The translations under genes were made by a program, and so were the position numbers. Source: Acidobacteriota bacterium (GTDB lineage: Bacteria; Acidobacteriota; Terriglobia; Bryobacterales; Bryobacteraceae). Taken from it: a DNA stretch of 32,471 bases. Location of the stretch: assembly GCA_023436715.1 (NCBI GenBank), contig JAEZIJ010000038.1, forward strand, positions 1-32,471, given 5' to 3'. Positions 8,141 through 16,398 of the stretch are shown here, in pieces. The notes beneath the pieces are model-generated. The model was not told the origin of the DNA. It did no database searches and worked only from the letters and a program-made list of their open reading frames with translations. The number at the start of each line of letters is the position of its first letter. The first letter of the stretch is position 1.

Positions 8141-10879
8141 CTATTGCCGGGATGCCTCCGTTTCGATGGCTTCGAGTTCTTTCCCCGCCTCGGCCCACTT
8201 ACCCTGGGCGGCCAAATCGCGGTATCGCTTCAGGTGCTGCCGGATGGAGTCCAGCCGCTGACCGGCGCCGGGAGGGGGCGGAGCGGCCGCGGGCGTTTGG
8301 GCCGGACCTGGGGTTGGCGCCGCAGCGGGCAGGGAAATACCTTGCATGATTGCGGTTAGCCGCGCCAGAGCCTGGTCGTACGTGTCCGTGTAGATCACCT
8401 GGTTGCCCATGACCAGCGCGATCTTCTTCAACTGCGGCATGGGCGCTTCCGCCGCCTGGATGTAGATCGGTTGGAGATAGAGGAACGTGTCCTCGACCGG
8501 GAGCACCAGTAACTGGCCGCGGAGCACCTGGGACCCCTGCTGGTTCCAGAGTGTCAAGTCCTTGGAAATGATCTCATCCTGGTTGATCTTGGCCTCGACT
8601 TGCATCGGGCCGAAGATCAGCTCCTGTTTGGACAATTGCAGTACAACTAGTTCTCCCAGGTGTTCACCGTCGCAGCGGGCAACCATCAGGCCGATCAGGT
8701 TGTCCTTGTTCCGCGGGGTGAACGGAATCATGAGGAGGAATTCCGCTGTGTTCTCTCCGGGCAGACTGGCTACTACGTATGTCGGAGTCATCGGCTCCGG
8801 CCGCCCCGATTGCGACCGGATCGTTCTGGCAACGTCCCAAACATCTTCCTTGTTGTAGAAAGCCTGCGGGTCGCGCATGTGGAATGACCGGTAGACCTCG
8901 GCCTGCACCCGGAACATGGTTTCGGGGTAGCGGGCGTGCGCGCGCAAGTCGGACGGCATTTCGGAGAACGGCCGGAACAGTCTTGGGAAGAGCTGCTGGT
9001 AGGCGCGGATGATGGGATCGGCCGAATCGAAGATGTACATACGGGTGGTGCCGTCATAGGCATCCACCGTGGCTTTGACCGCGTTCCGCATGTAGTTTGC
9101 CGCCTTGCCGCCAGTCAGTTGGATGCCGCGGGCATAGGGATGGGCGTCAGAAGTTGTATAGCCGTCAACGGTCCAGACGAGCCGGCCGGAGTCGGTGAGC
9201 ACCAGGTAGGGGTCCTTATCCCAGGTCAGAAAGCCGGCCAACGCGGTCAGACGTTCGCTAATATTGCGCCGGATAATCATGCGGCTTTCCGGCTTCAGGT
9301 AAGTAGTCAGGAGGATATTCGGGTCGCCTTCGGCGATGGCCGCGGCGAGGCGCATTCCCAGGGAGGAAGCCGGGAACCCGCCCCGGCCCTCATAGCGCGA
9401 AAAGACGTTCTTCTCGCCGGACGGGTAGTTGAACTCCTCCTGGGCCGTATGGACGAACAGCGGCTCGTGAGTCACCTCGCTGAAATACAGTTCCGGGCGG
9501 GTGAGCTTCAGGCTGGGCGTTTTGACCTCGGGCGGCGCGTCCTCTATGAAGAAGACGGGTGAGCCGTTGGGCGTGATCCGGTTCGCCTCGGCCAGCACCA
9601 TCCCGTAGCCGTGCGTATAGACGAAATGCCTGTTCGGCCAGCGGCTGCGGGCCTCCTCGGGCAACTGGCGGATATCGAGCTCGCGAGGGGAGATCAGCAC
9701 TTGGCGGAGCTGGCCGTCGATCACGTAGCGATCCACGTCCGTATCGTTGAAGGCGTAATACGTCCTGAGCGCCTGAAGCTGTGTGACCGTGTCATGGAAC
9801 GCACGCCAGTCCCAGAGCCGGGCATTGCTGAGAATGGCCTCGTTCTTCTTCGGGTCGAAGCTGGATTCCACCTTGGCCTTGTACTCGGTCGCCTTAACGC
9901 GGTGGTCGAGGCCGAACGCAGCGCGAGTGGCCTCGATGTGCGTCTGAACGTACGGGCGCTCGATCGAGATCTCATTCGGGCGGACATAGATGCCGGAGAT
10001 GATGGCCGGGACGGCGGCCTTCACGACGAGGGCGGCGGGGATGAGCAGAACCCAGCGCCAGCGCCCGGCCGCCACGAACAAGGCGGCGAGGACGCAGCTT
10101 CCGATCACCGCCCACAGCAGCGGCAGTGTGTAGTTCAGGTCCACGTAATCCATGCCGACCATGAAGCCGTGGTCGTTGTAGAGCATCCGGTAACGGCCGA
10201 GGAAGAAATGCACGGCGAGACCCAGCAGAACGGCCGCGCCCACTACCCGGAGAAACTTCGATTTGAGGCCGCCTTCCAGGCTGAGGAAACGCAGATCGAT
10301 TTCGCCCATTTCCTGGAAGTCGCGAAACCGCCCGCGCAGTTGCCACATCCGGGCGGCGATCCAATAAACGACGATGGCGACAATGGCGAGCGCCAGAACG
10401 TATCCGAGCAGGACACCGTAGAACGGCAGGTCGAAGAGGTAGAACTTGAGCGGCTCGCCATACACGGCGTCGCGCCAGGTGGTGGCTTCCGCAGGCAGAT
10501 GCCGGCCCCCGAAGTAGCGGACGACGGTCCAGGTCTCGATGGTTGCGGTCGCAACAATCACGGCGAGCACAAGCGCCGCGGCGGTGGAGAGCCACGCGTA
10601 GGACCTGTAGTGGCGCATCCGGACGCCGGCGAAGCGCAGCGCGCGGGCGTGCGCAACCCAGAACACGATGAATGCCATCAGGATGGCGCCGGAGAGCGGC
10701 GCCAACTGGTAGAAGAGCAGGTCGAACCAGGTATCGGTCTGGCCCAGTTCGTTCCACCATTGATACTCAATGACGTAGTGACAGATGCTCCGCGCGAACA
10801 GCAGGAGCACCAACACGATGCCGATTACGAGGACAAGGATGGGCCGGCGGCTGCTGCCGGCTGGAATTTCGTATCGCAC
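8141..10879 (-). CDS. UPF0182 family large membrane protein
   Basis: A 912-residue membrane protein of the UPF0182 (PF03699) family, function unknown. The N-terminal part has about seven hydrophobic helices (ILVLVIGIVLVLLLFARSI, ILMAFIVFWVAH and others), with the early motif IEYQWWNELGQTDTWFDLLFYQ typical of the family. A long soluble region follows, with family-like stretches such as FVYTHGYGMVLAEANRITPNG and TSDAHPYARGI. The C-terminus has a Pro/Ala-rich linker and a charged helix (about the last 40 residues), also usual. The frame is open to 10957, but the GTG at 10877-10879 follows AGGAGG by 4 bases and gives VRYEIPAGSSRRP followed by the first membrane helix, so I choose it. The next gene downstream is a lone receiver. 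Confidence 0.9.
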   Translation of the reverse strand: MRYEIPAGSSRRPILVLVIGIVLVLLLFARSICHYVIEYQWWNELGQTDTWFDLLFYQLAPLSGAILMAFIVFWVAHARALRFAGVRMRHYRSYAWLSTAAALVLAVIVATATIETWTVVRYFGGRHLPAEATTWRDAVYGEPLKFYLFDLPFYGVLLGYVLALAIVAIVVYWIAARMWQLRGRFRDFQEMGEIDLRFLSLEGGLKSKFLRVVGAAVLLGLAVHFFLGRYRMLYNDHGFMVGMDYVDLNYTLPLLWAVIGSCVLAALFVAAGRWRWVLLIPAALVVKAAVPAIISGIYVRPNEISIERPYVQTHIEATRAAFGLDHRVKATEYKAKVESSFDPKKNEAILSNARLWDWRAFHDTVTQLQALRTYYAFNDTDVDRYVIDGQLRQVLISPRELDIRQLPEEARSRWPNRHFVYTHGYGMVLAEANRITPNGSPVFFIEDAPPEVKTPSLKLTRPELYFSEVTHEPLFVHTAQEEFNYPSGEKNVFSRYEGRGGFPASSLGMRLAAAIAEGDPNILLTTYLKPESRMIIRRNISERLTALAGFLTWDKDPYLVLTDSGRLVWTVDGYTTSDAHPYARGIQLTGGKAANYMRNAVKATVDAYDGTTRMYIFDSADPIIRAYQQLFPRLFRPFSEMPSDLRAHARYPETMFRVQAEVYRSFHMRDPQAFYNKEDVWDVARTIRSQSGRPEPMTPTYVVASLPGENTAEFLLMIPFTPRNKDNLIGLMVARCDGEHLGELVVLQLSKQELIFGPMQVEAKINQDEIISKDLTLWNQQGSQVLRGQLLVLPVEDTFLYLQPIYIQAAEAPMPQLKKIALVMGNQVIYTDTYDQALARLTAIMQGISLPAAAPTPGPAQTPAAAPPPPGAGQRLDSIRQHLKRYRDLAAQGKWAEAGKELEAIETEASRQ

Positions 10880-10883
10880 GAAG

Positions 10884-10889
10884 CCTCCT
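10884..10889 (-). promoter_or_regulatory. Strong ribosome binding site deciding a GTG start
   Basis: On the minus strand AGGAGG stands 4 bases before the GTG at 10877-10879. It supports the GTG as the start of the UPF0182 protein over in-frame codons further upstream, which would run into the repeat at 10915-11001. Confidence 0.8.
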
Positions 10890-10914
10890 TCCGTGGGACA
10901 GGCCAGGAGAAGCT

Positions 10915-11001
10915 GTGAAAGAACCGCGGGGACACGCCTGCAATCCGCCGGGTGCAACTGACGCGCCGTATCCAGCCCGGAGTGTCCCCGGATTCTTTCA
11001 C
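10915..11001. repeat. REP-like inverted repeat, copy A (GGGGACAC family)
   Basis: Left arm 10915-10935 starts GTGAAAGAACCG and ends GGGGACAC. Right arm 10982-11001 starts GTGTCCCCGG and ends TTCTTTCAC. The reverse complement of the right arm matches the left arm over about 20 bases with a one-base insertion and one or two differences. The arms flank a 46-base interior. The element occupies the gap between pyrC (ends 11027) and the start of the UPF0182 gene. It shares GAAnGAATCCGGGGACAC with copy B at 14595-14612, 17 of 18 positions. It might also fold in the pyr transcript as a terminator, without a U-tract. Confidence 0.85.
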
Positions 11002-11026
11002 ACCTTCAGGAGGCCCGTCCCCCTGA

Positions 11027-12307
11027 TTATCGCCGCCAGACCACGGCGCCGTTGACGACGGTGGCAACGGGCGCACCGCGGAATGTCCTGCCGTGGAAAG
11101 GCGAGTTTCTGCTCCTTGAGAACGACCGGTTCACGTCGTAGGTCCAGCTCAGATCCGGATCGAAAATCGTGACGTCGCCCGGCGCTCCCACCTCGAGCCG
11201 GCCGCGCTGCTTCAATCCGAGAACGCGGGCCGGGCCCGTCGTGAAAAGCTCGATGAGGCGCGTGAGCGAAATGCGGCCGCTATGGACAAGTTTCTCCAGA
11301 GCGACGGCGAGCGCGGTCTCCAGGCCGATGATGCCGAACGGGCACTTCTCGAACTCCTGCATCTTCTCGCTGCCCGGATGCGGCGCGTGGTCCGTGGCGA
11401 TGGCGTCCACGATTCCGGACGCGATGCCCTCGACAAGCGCCTCGGTGTCATCGTTCGTTCGCAACGGCGGCTTCATCTTGTAATTGCTGTCGTAGCAATT
11501 CACGTCCGCATCGGTCAGCGCGAGGTGGTGCGGCGAGACCTCACAGGTGACCGGAAGCTTCCGGGCCTTCGCACTCGCCACCATTTCAAGCGACCGCCGC
11601 GATGAGAGGTGGGCGACGTGGAAGCGCGCGCCGGTCAGTTCCGCAAGAAGTATGTCCCGGGAGACCATGACATCCTCGGAACTGGACGGGATGCCGCGGA
11701 GGCCGAGGCGGACTGACTCGAAGCCCTCGTGCATATCGCCGCCGGCGCTCAGGTGCAGATCTTCGCAGTGGTCGATCACCGGCATGTCGAACGCGCGCGC
11801 GTATTCCATTGCGCGGCGCATGACGCGGGAATTCATCACCGGGCGGCCGTCGTCGGAGATGGCCACGGCCCCCGCTTCCTTCATGGAACCGATAGATGCG
11901 AGTCTCTCGCCGGCGCTGTCCTCGGTGATGGCCCCGATGGGGAAGACGTTCACGATAGCCGAGTGGCCGGCGCGTTCGAGAATGTACCGGGTGACGGCGG
12001 CGTCGTCATTGACCGGATTCGTGTTCGGCATGCAGCAGATCGAAGTGAACCCGCCGGCGGCAGCCGCCTTCGAGCCGCTCTCGATGGTTTCGGCGTGCTC
12101 GAAACCCGGCTCGCGCAGATGGACGTGCATGTCGATGAATCCGGGCGAGACGACCAGGCCGGAGGCGTCGAACCCGATAACGCCGGTGGCATGCAGGTTC
12201 TCCCCGATGCGCACGATCAGGCCGCCCTTGATGAGGATGTCGCCGACTTTGTCGAGCCCCGACGCCGGGTCGATAATGCGGCCGTTCTTAATGAGCAGTT
12301 TCGGCAT
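11027..12307 (-). CDS. pyrC: Dihydroorotase
   Basis: Cyclises carbamoyl aspartate to dihydroorotate, step 3 of de novo pyrimidine synthesis. The 426-residue chain has every metal-site residue of the type I bacterial enzyme: His61 and His63 in DMHVHLREPG, Asp153 in SDDG, His180 in IDHCED, His233 in VAHLSS and Asp306 in TDHAPH. Its start overlaps the end of pyrB by 20 bases, which suggests translational coupling and fits the physical association of these two enzymes in some bacteria. It is the last gene of the pyrR-pyrB-pyrC unit. Confidence 0.97.
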   Translation of the reverse strand: MPKLLIKNGRIIDPASGLDKVGDILIKGGLIVRIGENLHATGVIGFDASGLVVSPGFIDMHVHLREPGFEHAETIESGSKAAAAGGFTSICCMPNTNPVNDDAAVTRYILERAGHSAIVNVFPIGAITEDSAGERLASIGSMKEAGAVAISDDGRPVMNSRVMRRAMEYARAFDMPVIDHCEDLHLSAGGDMHEGFESVRLGLRGIPSSSEDVMVSRDILLAELTGARFHVAHLSSRRSLEMVASAKARKLPVTCEVSPHHLALTDADVNCYDSNYKMKPPLRTNDDTEALVEGIASGIVDAIATDHAPHPGSEKMQEFEKCPFGIIGLETALAVALEKLVHSGRISLTRLIELFTTGPARVLGLKQRGRLEVGAPGDVTIFDPDLSWTYDVNRSFSRSRNSPFHGRTFRGAPVATVVNGAVVWRR

Positions 12308-13217
12308 GGGACAGAATTCTTTCCAGCACCGCCATGCGCACGGCGACGCCGTTCTCCACTTGGTTCAGAATCACGGAACGCTGCGAATCGGCCACTTCGG
12401 ACGAGATCTCCCGGCCGCGGTTGATCGGCCCGGGATGCATCACGAGCGCATCGGGCTTGATGAGATTCAGGTGCTCTAGCCGCAGGCCGTAAAACTGGAA
12501 GTACTCGCCCGCCGGGAAGGCGGCTTCGTGCTGGCGCTCCAGTTGCACGCGCAGCATCATCACCACGTCGGCATCGCGAATCGCCTCGCGAATGTCGTGA
12601 GTGAGGCTCACGCCGGGCGCTATGCGGGCCAGGCCCTCGGGCAGCAGCGACGCGGGACCGCAGAGCACGATGGCCGCGCCGAATTTCGAGAGCAGGTAGA
12701 TGTTCGAGCGTGCCACGCGGCTGTGAGCGATGTCCCCGATGATCGCGACGCGCAGGCCTTCGAGCGTGGCCTTGCGGTCCAGAATCGTTCGGGCATCGAG
12801 CAGGGCCTGTGTGGGGTGCTCATGCGTGCCGTCGCCCGCGTTGATGATGGGAGTACGCGGCAGGTGGCGCGCCAGGAAGTGCGGGGCGCCCGATGCGGCG
12901 TGCCGCATGACGATCGCGTCCGGCCGCATCGCCGCGAGCGTGTTCAGTGTGTCCACCAGCGATTCGCCCTTCGAGACGCTCGAACCCGCCGCGGTGATCG
13001 AGACCGCGTCCGCTCCGAGCCGCTTGGCGGCGATCTCAAAGCTGGTGCGCGTGCGCGTGGACGCCTCGAAGAACAGGTTGACGATCATCTTGCCGCGAAG
13101 CAGGTCCAGGCGCTTGAAAGAGTGGTTCTGAAGAGGCTGGAAATCCTTCGCCCGGTTCAGTATGGCCTCGATCTCGGAGCGCTCGAGGCTCTCGATTCCC
13201 AATAATCCCGCAGGCAT
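12288..13217 (-). CDS. pyrB: Aspartate carbamoyltransferase, catalytic chain
   Basis: Joins carbamoyl phosphate to aspartate, the committed step of pyrimidine synthesis. 309 residues, the normal length. The carbamoyl-phosphate loop STRTRTSFE begins at residue 53; HEHPTQALLDA and the C-terminal VMHPGPINRGRE are diagnostic. No regulatory chain gene (pyrI) is visible. It lies 5 bases after pyrR and overlaps pyrC by 20 bases, so the three genes form one unit. The ATG at 13215-13217 has no strong Shine-Dalgarno sequence, consistent with coupling to pyrR. Confidence 0.97.
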   Translation of the reverse strand: MPAGLLGIESLERSEIEAILNRAKDFQPLQNHSFKRLDLLRGKMIVNLFFEASTRTRTSFEIAAKRLGADAVSITAAGSSVSKGESLVDTLNTLAAMRPDAIVMRHAASGAPHFLARHLPRTPIINAGDGTHEHPTQALLDARTILDRKATLEGLRVAIIGDIAHSRVARSNIYLLSKFGAAIVLCGPASLLPEGLARIAPGVSLTHDIREAIRDADVVMMLRVQLERQHEAAFPAGEYFQFYGLRLEHLNLIKPDALVMHPGPINRGREISSEVADSQRSVILNQVENGVAVRMAVLERILSHAETAH

Positions 13218-13222
13218 AACGG

Positions 13223-13774
13223 TCAGTCTACTCTTTCAACCAGCAGCACCTTCTCCATCTGATCGATTTCGCTGAACTTCACTTCCACGATCTCGGAGTC
13301 GCTGGTCTGCACGGTGCGGCCCACGAACCTGGCTTCGATGGGCAGTTCGCGGTGGCCGCGATCGATCAGGACCAGAAGTTGAACGCGTGCGGGGCGCCCG
13401 TGATCGAACAGCGCGTCGAGCGATGCGCGAATCGTGCGGCCGGTGTACAGGACGTCGTCCATCAGAATAATGTCCTTGCCGGTTACGGAGAAGCCGATCT
13501 CGGTTCCGTTCAGGACGGGCTGAGTTGCGATGGTGCTGAGGTCGTCGCGGTAAAGGCTGATGTCCAGGATGCCGACCGGGATATTGAGGTTCTCGAGCGC
13601 CTTGATCTTGGCGGCGAGCCGCTGTGCCATCGGAACGCCGCGGCGGCGTATGCCGATGAAGGCGAGGCGGTCCAGATCCTCGCTCTTTTCCAGGATTTCA
13701 TGGGCGAGGCGGACGAGAGTGCGGTCTATTTCCGAGGCGCTCATCAACTGAGCTTTTTCGCGGGTGGCGATCAT
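13223..13774 (-). CDS. pyrR: Bifunctional PyrR: pyr mRNA-binding attenuator / uracil phosphoribosyltransferase
   Basis: Type I phosphoribosyltransferase fold with the PRPP loop ILMDDVLYTGRTIRAS (about residues 103-118) and the family opening IGIRRRGVPMAQRLA. About 183 residues, as expected. In Gram-positive bacteria PyrR senses UMP and terminates pyr transcription by binding an RNA hairpin; being first in the operon fits such a role. The start is uncertain: a GTG at 13790-13792, the ATG at 13772-13774 chosen here, and an ATG at 13744 are all in frame, none with a good Shine-Dalgarno sequence. I could not find the canonical PyrR-binding loop (CCNGNGAGG) in the 150 bases upstream. Confidence 0.93.
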   Translation of the reverse strand: MIATREKAQLMSASEIDRTLVRLAHEILEKSEDLDRLAFIGIRRRGVPMAQRLAAKIKALENLNIPVGILDISLYRDDLSTIATQPVLNGTEIGFSVTGKDIILMDDVLYTGRTIRASLDALFDHGRPARVQLLVLIDRGHRELPIEARFVGRTVQTSDSEIVEVKFSEIDQMEKVLLVERVD

Positions 13775-13813
13775 AATGTGTTCTAAAGGCACAGGGTAAC
13801 ACAGGCGTTGTGA

Positions 13814-13903
13814 ACACGACCCGTGTCAGCCGTGACAGCCGGCGACCGCCGGGAAGGATGCCGGGCTCGCATGATTTGCCTTGACAGCTGAAGTCGGCTG
13901 ACA
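13814..13903. promoter_or_regulatory. Stem-loop-rich leader region of the pyr operon
   Basis: The gap upstream of pyrR holds several perfect inverted repeats: ACACG (13814-13818) with CGTGT (13822-13826); CCGGC (13839-13843) with GCCGG (13848-13852); and a longer-range pair TGTCAGCC (13824-13831) with GGCTGACA (13896-13903). The first stem and the long-range one share bases and would be mutually exclusive, as in an attenuator. No U-rich terminator tail or canonical PyrR box is visible. The regulatory role is inference; these could also be repeats. Confidence 0.35.
13881..13886 (+). promoter_or_regulatory. Consensus -35 hexamer upstream of the TolB-like gene
   Basis: TTGACA lies 42 bases before the ATG at 13929. 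The -10 is not convincing: TGCGCT at 13904-13909 has the right 17-base spacing but matches poorly, and the better-looking TGCTAG at 13911-13916 is 24 bases away. I note it as a possible promoter element only. Confidence 0.25.
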
Positions 13904-13928
13904 TGCGCTGTGCTAGGGTTGGTGACAA

Positions 13929-14498
13929 ATGCTCATCTCGCTAAAGGTAGCTTGGACGATGCTGATGGTTGTGGTCTGCTCTGCACAGGTCACAGCGCCC
14001 CTCTTGATGCAGTATGACAAGCTGAAAGTGCATACGGCTCTGTTGGCACCCTCATCCGGTGTCGATGAAAGCCCGTTGTGGTCCCCGGATTCAAAGCGGA
14101 TAGGCGTCAACGTCGAAGGCAAGTGGTACCAGATCGACACTGCGAAGGTAACGCTGCAATTGGCGGAGTGGCACAAGCAGCGGATCGGACGATTGTCTTC
14201 GGGCGCGCCTATTTCCCAACTCGATCCGGGCGAGATCACCGCCTGGCAGAAGGCCACTCGGACCGACTCGACCACCATCGTCGATAACTCTGGGAACAAG
14301 CTGGAATTTGTTCGCAAAGATCTGCGCACTGCCCTCGTGTTAACCGAGAAGGCGCGAGAACCGCGCCAATTGTGGATTACTGGCATGGAGAACTGCGGCG
14401 AACTATCGCTTTCGCCAGACGGGCAGTGGGTGGCGTTCATTTGCGAGCAGAACGGCGTATTCGCTATGAGTCTTGACCGAATGCTTCGCAGCCGATGA
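13929..14498 (+). CDS. Small exported protein with two TolB/PD40-type repeats, possibly truncated
   Basis: 189 residues, not recognised as a named family. The N-terminus (MLISLKVAWTMLMVVVCSAQ) is signal-peptide-like. Two PD40-like blade motifs are visible: ESPLWSPDSKRIGVNVEGKWYQID (about 47-70) and GELSLSPDGQWVAFICEQNGVFAMSL (about 157-182). A propeller needs four or more blades, so two widely spaced ones suggest a degenerate or partial protein. After the stop, the +1 frame stays open to about 14630 and includes GGIEWIAAHSPGVASVE, which looks coding, so a frameshift near 14480-14495 is possible. It lies in a gap between the pyr operon and ilvD. Base composition is less GC-rich than its neighbours. 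Confidence 0.5.
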   Translation: MLISLKVAWTMLMVVVCSAQVTAPLLMQYDKLKVHTALLAPSSGVDESPLWSPDSKRIGVNVEGKWYQIDTAKVTLQLAEWHKQRIGRLSSGAPISQLDPGEITAWQKATRTDSTTIVDNSGNKLEFVRKDLRTALVLTEKAREPRQLWITGMENCGELSLSPDGQWVAFICEQNGVFAMSLDRMLRSR

Positions 14499-14594
14499 AC
14501 CGTGGCTGAGAGTGCAGTCGTTTCGACCTCTGGGAGGCATCGAGTGGATTGCGGCGCATTCTCCCGGCGTCGCCAGCGTTGAAACGTCAGCCCT

Positions 14595-14658
14595 GAAGGA
14601 ATCCGGGGACACACCTGCGATCCTCTGAAAACGTATTTGAGTGTACTGTCCCCGGTTT
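14595..14658. repeat. REP-like inverted repeat, copy B (GGGGACAC family)
   Basis: The left arm GAAGGAATCCGGGGACAC (14595-14612) pairs with TGTCCCCGGTTT (14647-14658) over about 11 of 12 positions around the core ATCCGGGGACA. Bases 14605-14626 align with copy A from 10928 (GGGGACAC, one change, CCTGC, one change, ATCC), about 18 of 22. The right arm shares ACTGTCCCCGGTTT exactly with 118-131. It sits just upstream of ilvD. Confidence 0.8.
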
Positions 14659-14676
14659 TGCGAGAATGGGAAGTCT

Positions 14677-16398
14677 ATGAATGCAGGCATTGAAAACATA
14701 CGCAAACGCGGAAGCCGCATCATTGCGGAAGGCAATCACATGCTGCCCGCGGCGTCCCTGATGATCGCCGAGGGCGTGATCCGTTCGCTGGATGACCTCA
14801 AGCGGCCGTTCGTCACCGTCATCAATTCGTACACGACCCAGATCCCCGGCCATGCACACCTTGACAAGGTCGGCGCGGCGGTGAGGGATGAGCTGAAGGC
14901 GCTCGGTTTCAACGTCTGGTATGTCAATGTCGGCGGCGCGATCTGCGACGGCATCGCCATGGGGCACTTCGGGATGAAGTACTCGCTCGCTTCTCGCGAA
15001 CTCATCGCCGACCAGATAGAGTCGATCATCGGCGCGCACCCGTGCGATGCGTGGATCGGCATCGCGAACTGCGACAAGATCGTGCCCGCGATGTACAACG
15101 CGATGGCGCGTATCAACATCCCTGCGGTGTACGTAAGCGGCGGGCCCATGCTGGCCGGGCGCGGCAATGCCGACCTCATCACGGTGTTCGAGGGAGTCGG
15201 AAAGAACAGCGTGGGAAAGATGAGCGACGCCGAGTTGCGGGCGCTGGCGGAAAAGGCCTGCCCCGGCTGCGGCAGTTGCGCGGGTATGTTTACGGCCAAC
15301 TCGATGAACTGCCTCGGCGAGGTAATCGGGCTGGCTCTGCCCGGCAACGGCACGATTCCGGCCGAGCGCTGGGCTGACGAGAATACAACGGAACTCAACC
15401 CTGAACGCATCGCGCTCGTCAAGAATGCCGCGCTCGCGCTGAAGCGGTGCCTGGAAGAAGGCATCCGGCCGCTCGATATCGTGACCCAGCAGGCCCTGGT
15501 CAACGCGTTCGTGCTCGATATGGCCATGGGCGGGTCATCCAACACCATCCTCCACACGCTCGCGCTGGCCCACTCCGCGGGCATTCCGTTCAACCTCGCG
15601 CAGCTCAATGAGATCTCGGCCCGTGTGCCGAACATCTGCAAGGTTTCGCCGAGCCGGCCCGAGGTGCATATCGAGGACGTCCACCGCGCCGGCGGCATCG
15701 GTGCGATTCTGAAGGAACTCGACCTCAATGCGCACACAGGACTGAAGCTCGACGTGCCGACCGTCGCGGGCAGACTCGCCGATTCTGTTGCCTGCGCTCC
15801 CGACGCCGACGGCGACGTCATCCGGAAGGTTGCAGCGCCGTTCTCCAAGACGGGCGGACTTGCCGTGCTGTTCGGCAATCTCGCGCCGAAGGGCGCGGTG
15901 GTGAAGGTGGCAGGCGTCGATCCCTCGATGATGGAATACGAGGGCACGGCGCGGATCTATGAATCCCAGGAAGAGGCGCTCAGCGGCATTCTGGGCGGCG
16001 AGGTGAAGGACGGCGACGTCGTCGTGATCCGGTACGAAGGTCCGCGCGGCGGTCCGGGCATGCAGGAGATGCTGTCGCCCACCGCGGCACTGGTGGGGGC
16101 GGGCATACGCGCCGCGCTGATTACCGACGGCCGTTTCTCGGGCGGCACCCGCGGCCTGTGCATCGGGCACGTTGCGCCCGAAGCCGCCGCCGGGGGCCCG
16201 ATCGCGGTGGTGCGGAACGGAGACCGCATCTACATCAATGCGAATACGTGCCGGCTGGAGTTGAAGGTGAGCGACGACGAGATCGCGCGCCGGGTGGCCG
16301 AATTGCCTCCGTTCGAACCCAAGGTGAAGCGGGGCTGGCTTGCGCGTTACTTATTGCACGTTACGAGCGCCGACACCGGAGCGGTGTTCGAGATTTAG
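14677..16398 (+). CDS. ilvD: Dihydroxy-acid dehydratase
   Basis: Dehydrates 2,3-dihydroxy-isovalerate and 2,3-dihydroxy-3-methylvalerate to the keto acids of valine and isoleucine synthesis. 573 residues. Fe-S and metal motifs are GIANCDKIVPAM (Cys132) and CPGCGSCAGMFTANSMNCL (Cys195, 198, 201, 212). The early segment reads PGHAHL, like E. coli IlvD, rather than PCNxHL of the plant-like [2Fe-2S] enzymes, so an oxygen-sensitive [4Fe-4S] form is possible (inference). C-terminal GRFSGGTRGLCIGHVAPEA is typical. The ATG at 14677 with GGGAAG upstream is chosen over the GTG at 14641, which lies inside the repeat. It stands alone, without other ilv or leu genes, and its stop overlaps that of the convergent peptidase gene by 3-4 bases. 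Confidence 0.97.
   Translation: MNAGIENIRKRGSRIIAEGNHMLPAASLMIAEGVIRSLDDLKRPFVTVINSYTTQIPGHAHLDKVGAAVRDELKALGFNVWYVNVGGAICDGIAMGHFGMKYSLASRELIADQIESIIGAHPCDAWIGIANCDKIVPAMYNAMARINIPAVYVSGGPMLAGRGNADLITVFEGVGKNSVGKMSDAELRALAEKACPGCGSCAGMFTANSMNCLGEVIGLALPGNGTIPAERWADENTTELNPERIALVKNAALALKRCLEEGIRPLDIVTQQALVNAFVLDMAMGGSSNTILHTLALAHSAGIPFNLAQLNEISARVPNICKVSPSRPEVHIEDVHRAGGIGAILKELDLNAHTGLKLDVPTVAGRLADSVACAPDADGDVIRKVAAPFSKTGGLAVLFGNLAPKGAVVKVAGVDPSMMEYEGTARIYESQEEALSGILGGEVKDGDVVVIRYEGPRGGPGMQEMLSPTAALVGAGIRAALITDGRFSGGTRGLCIGHVAPEAAAGGPIAVVRNGDRIYINANTCRLELKVSDDEIARRVAELPPFEPKVKRGWLARYLLHVTSADTGAVFEI

Noticed and set aside
9611..10918. 435-codon plus-strand frame opposite the UPF0182 gene
   Set aside because: Low-complexity, charged translation with no domain; the minus-strand frame matches a known family over its length.
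13793..13928. Rho-independent terminator or PyrR attenuator of standard type
   Set aside because: Hairpins exist but there is no following U-run on either strand and no CCNGNGAGG loop.
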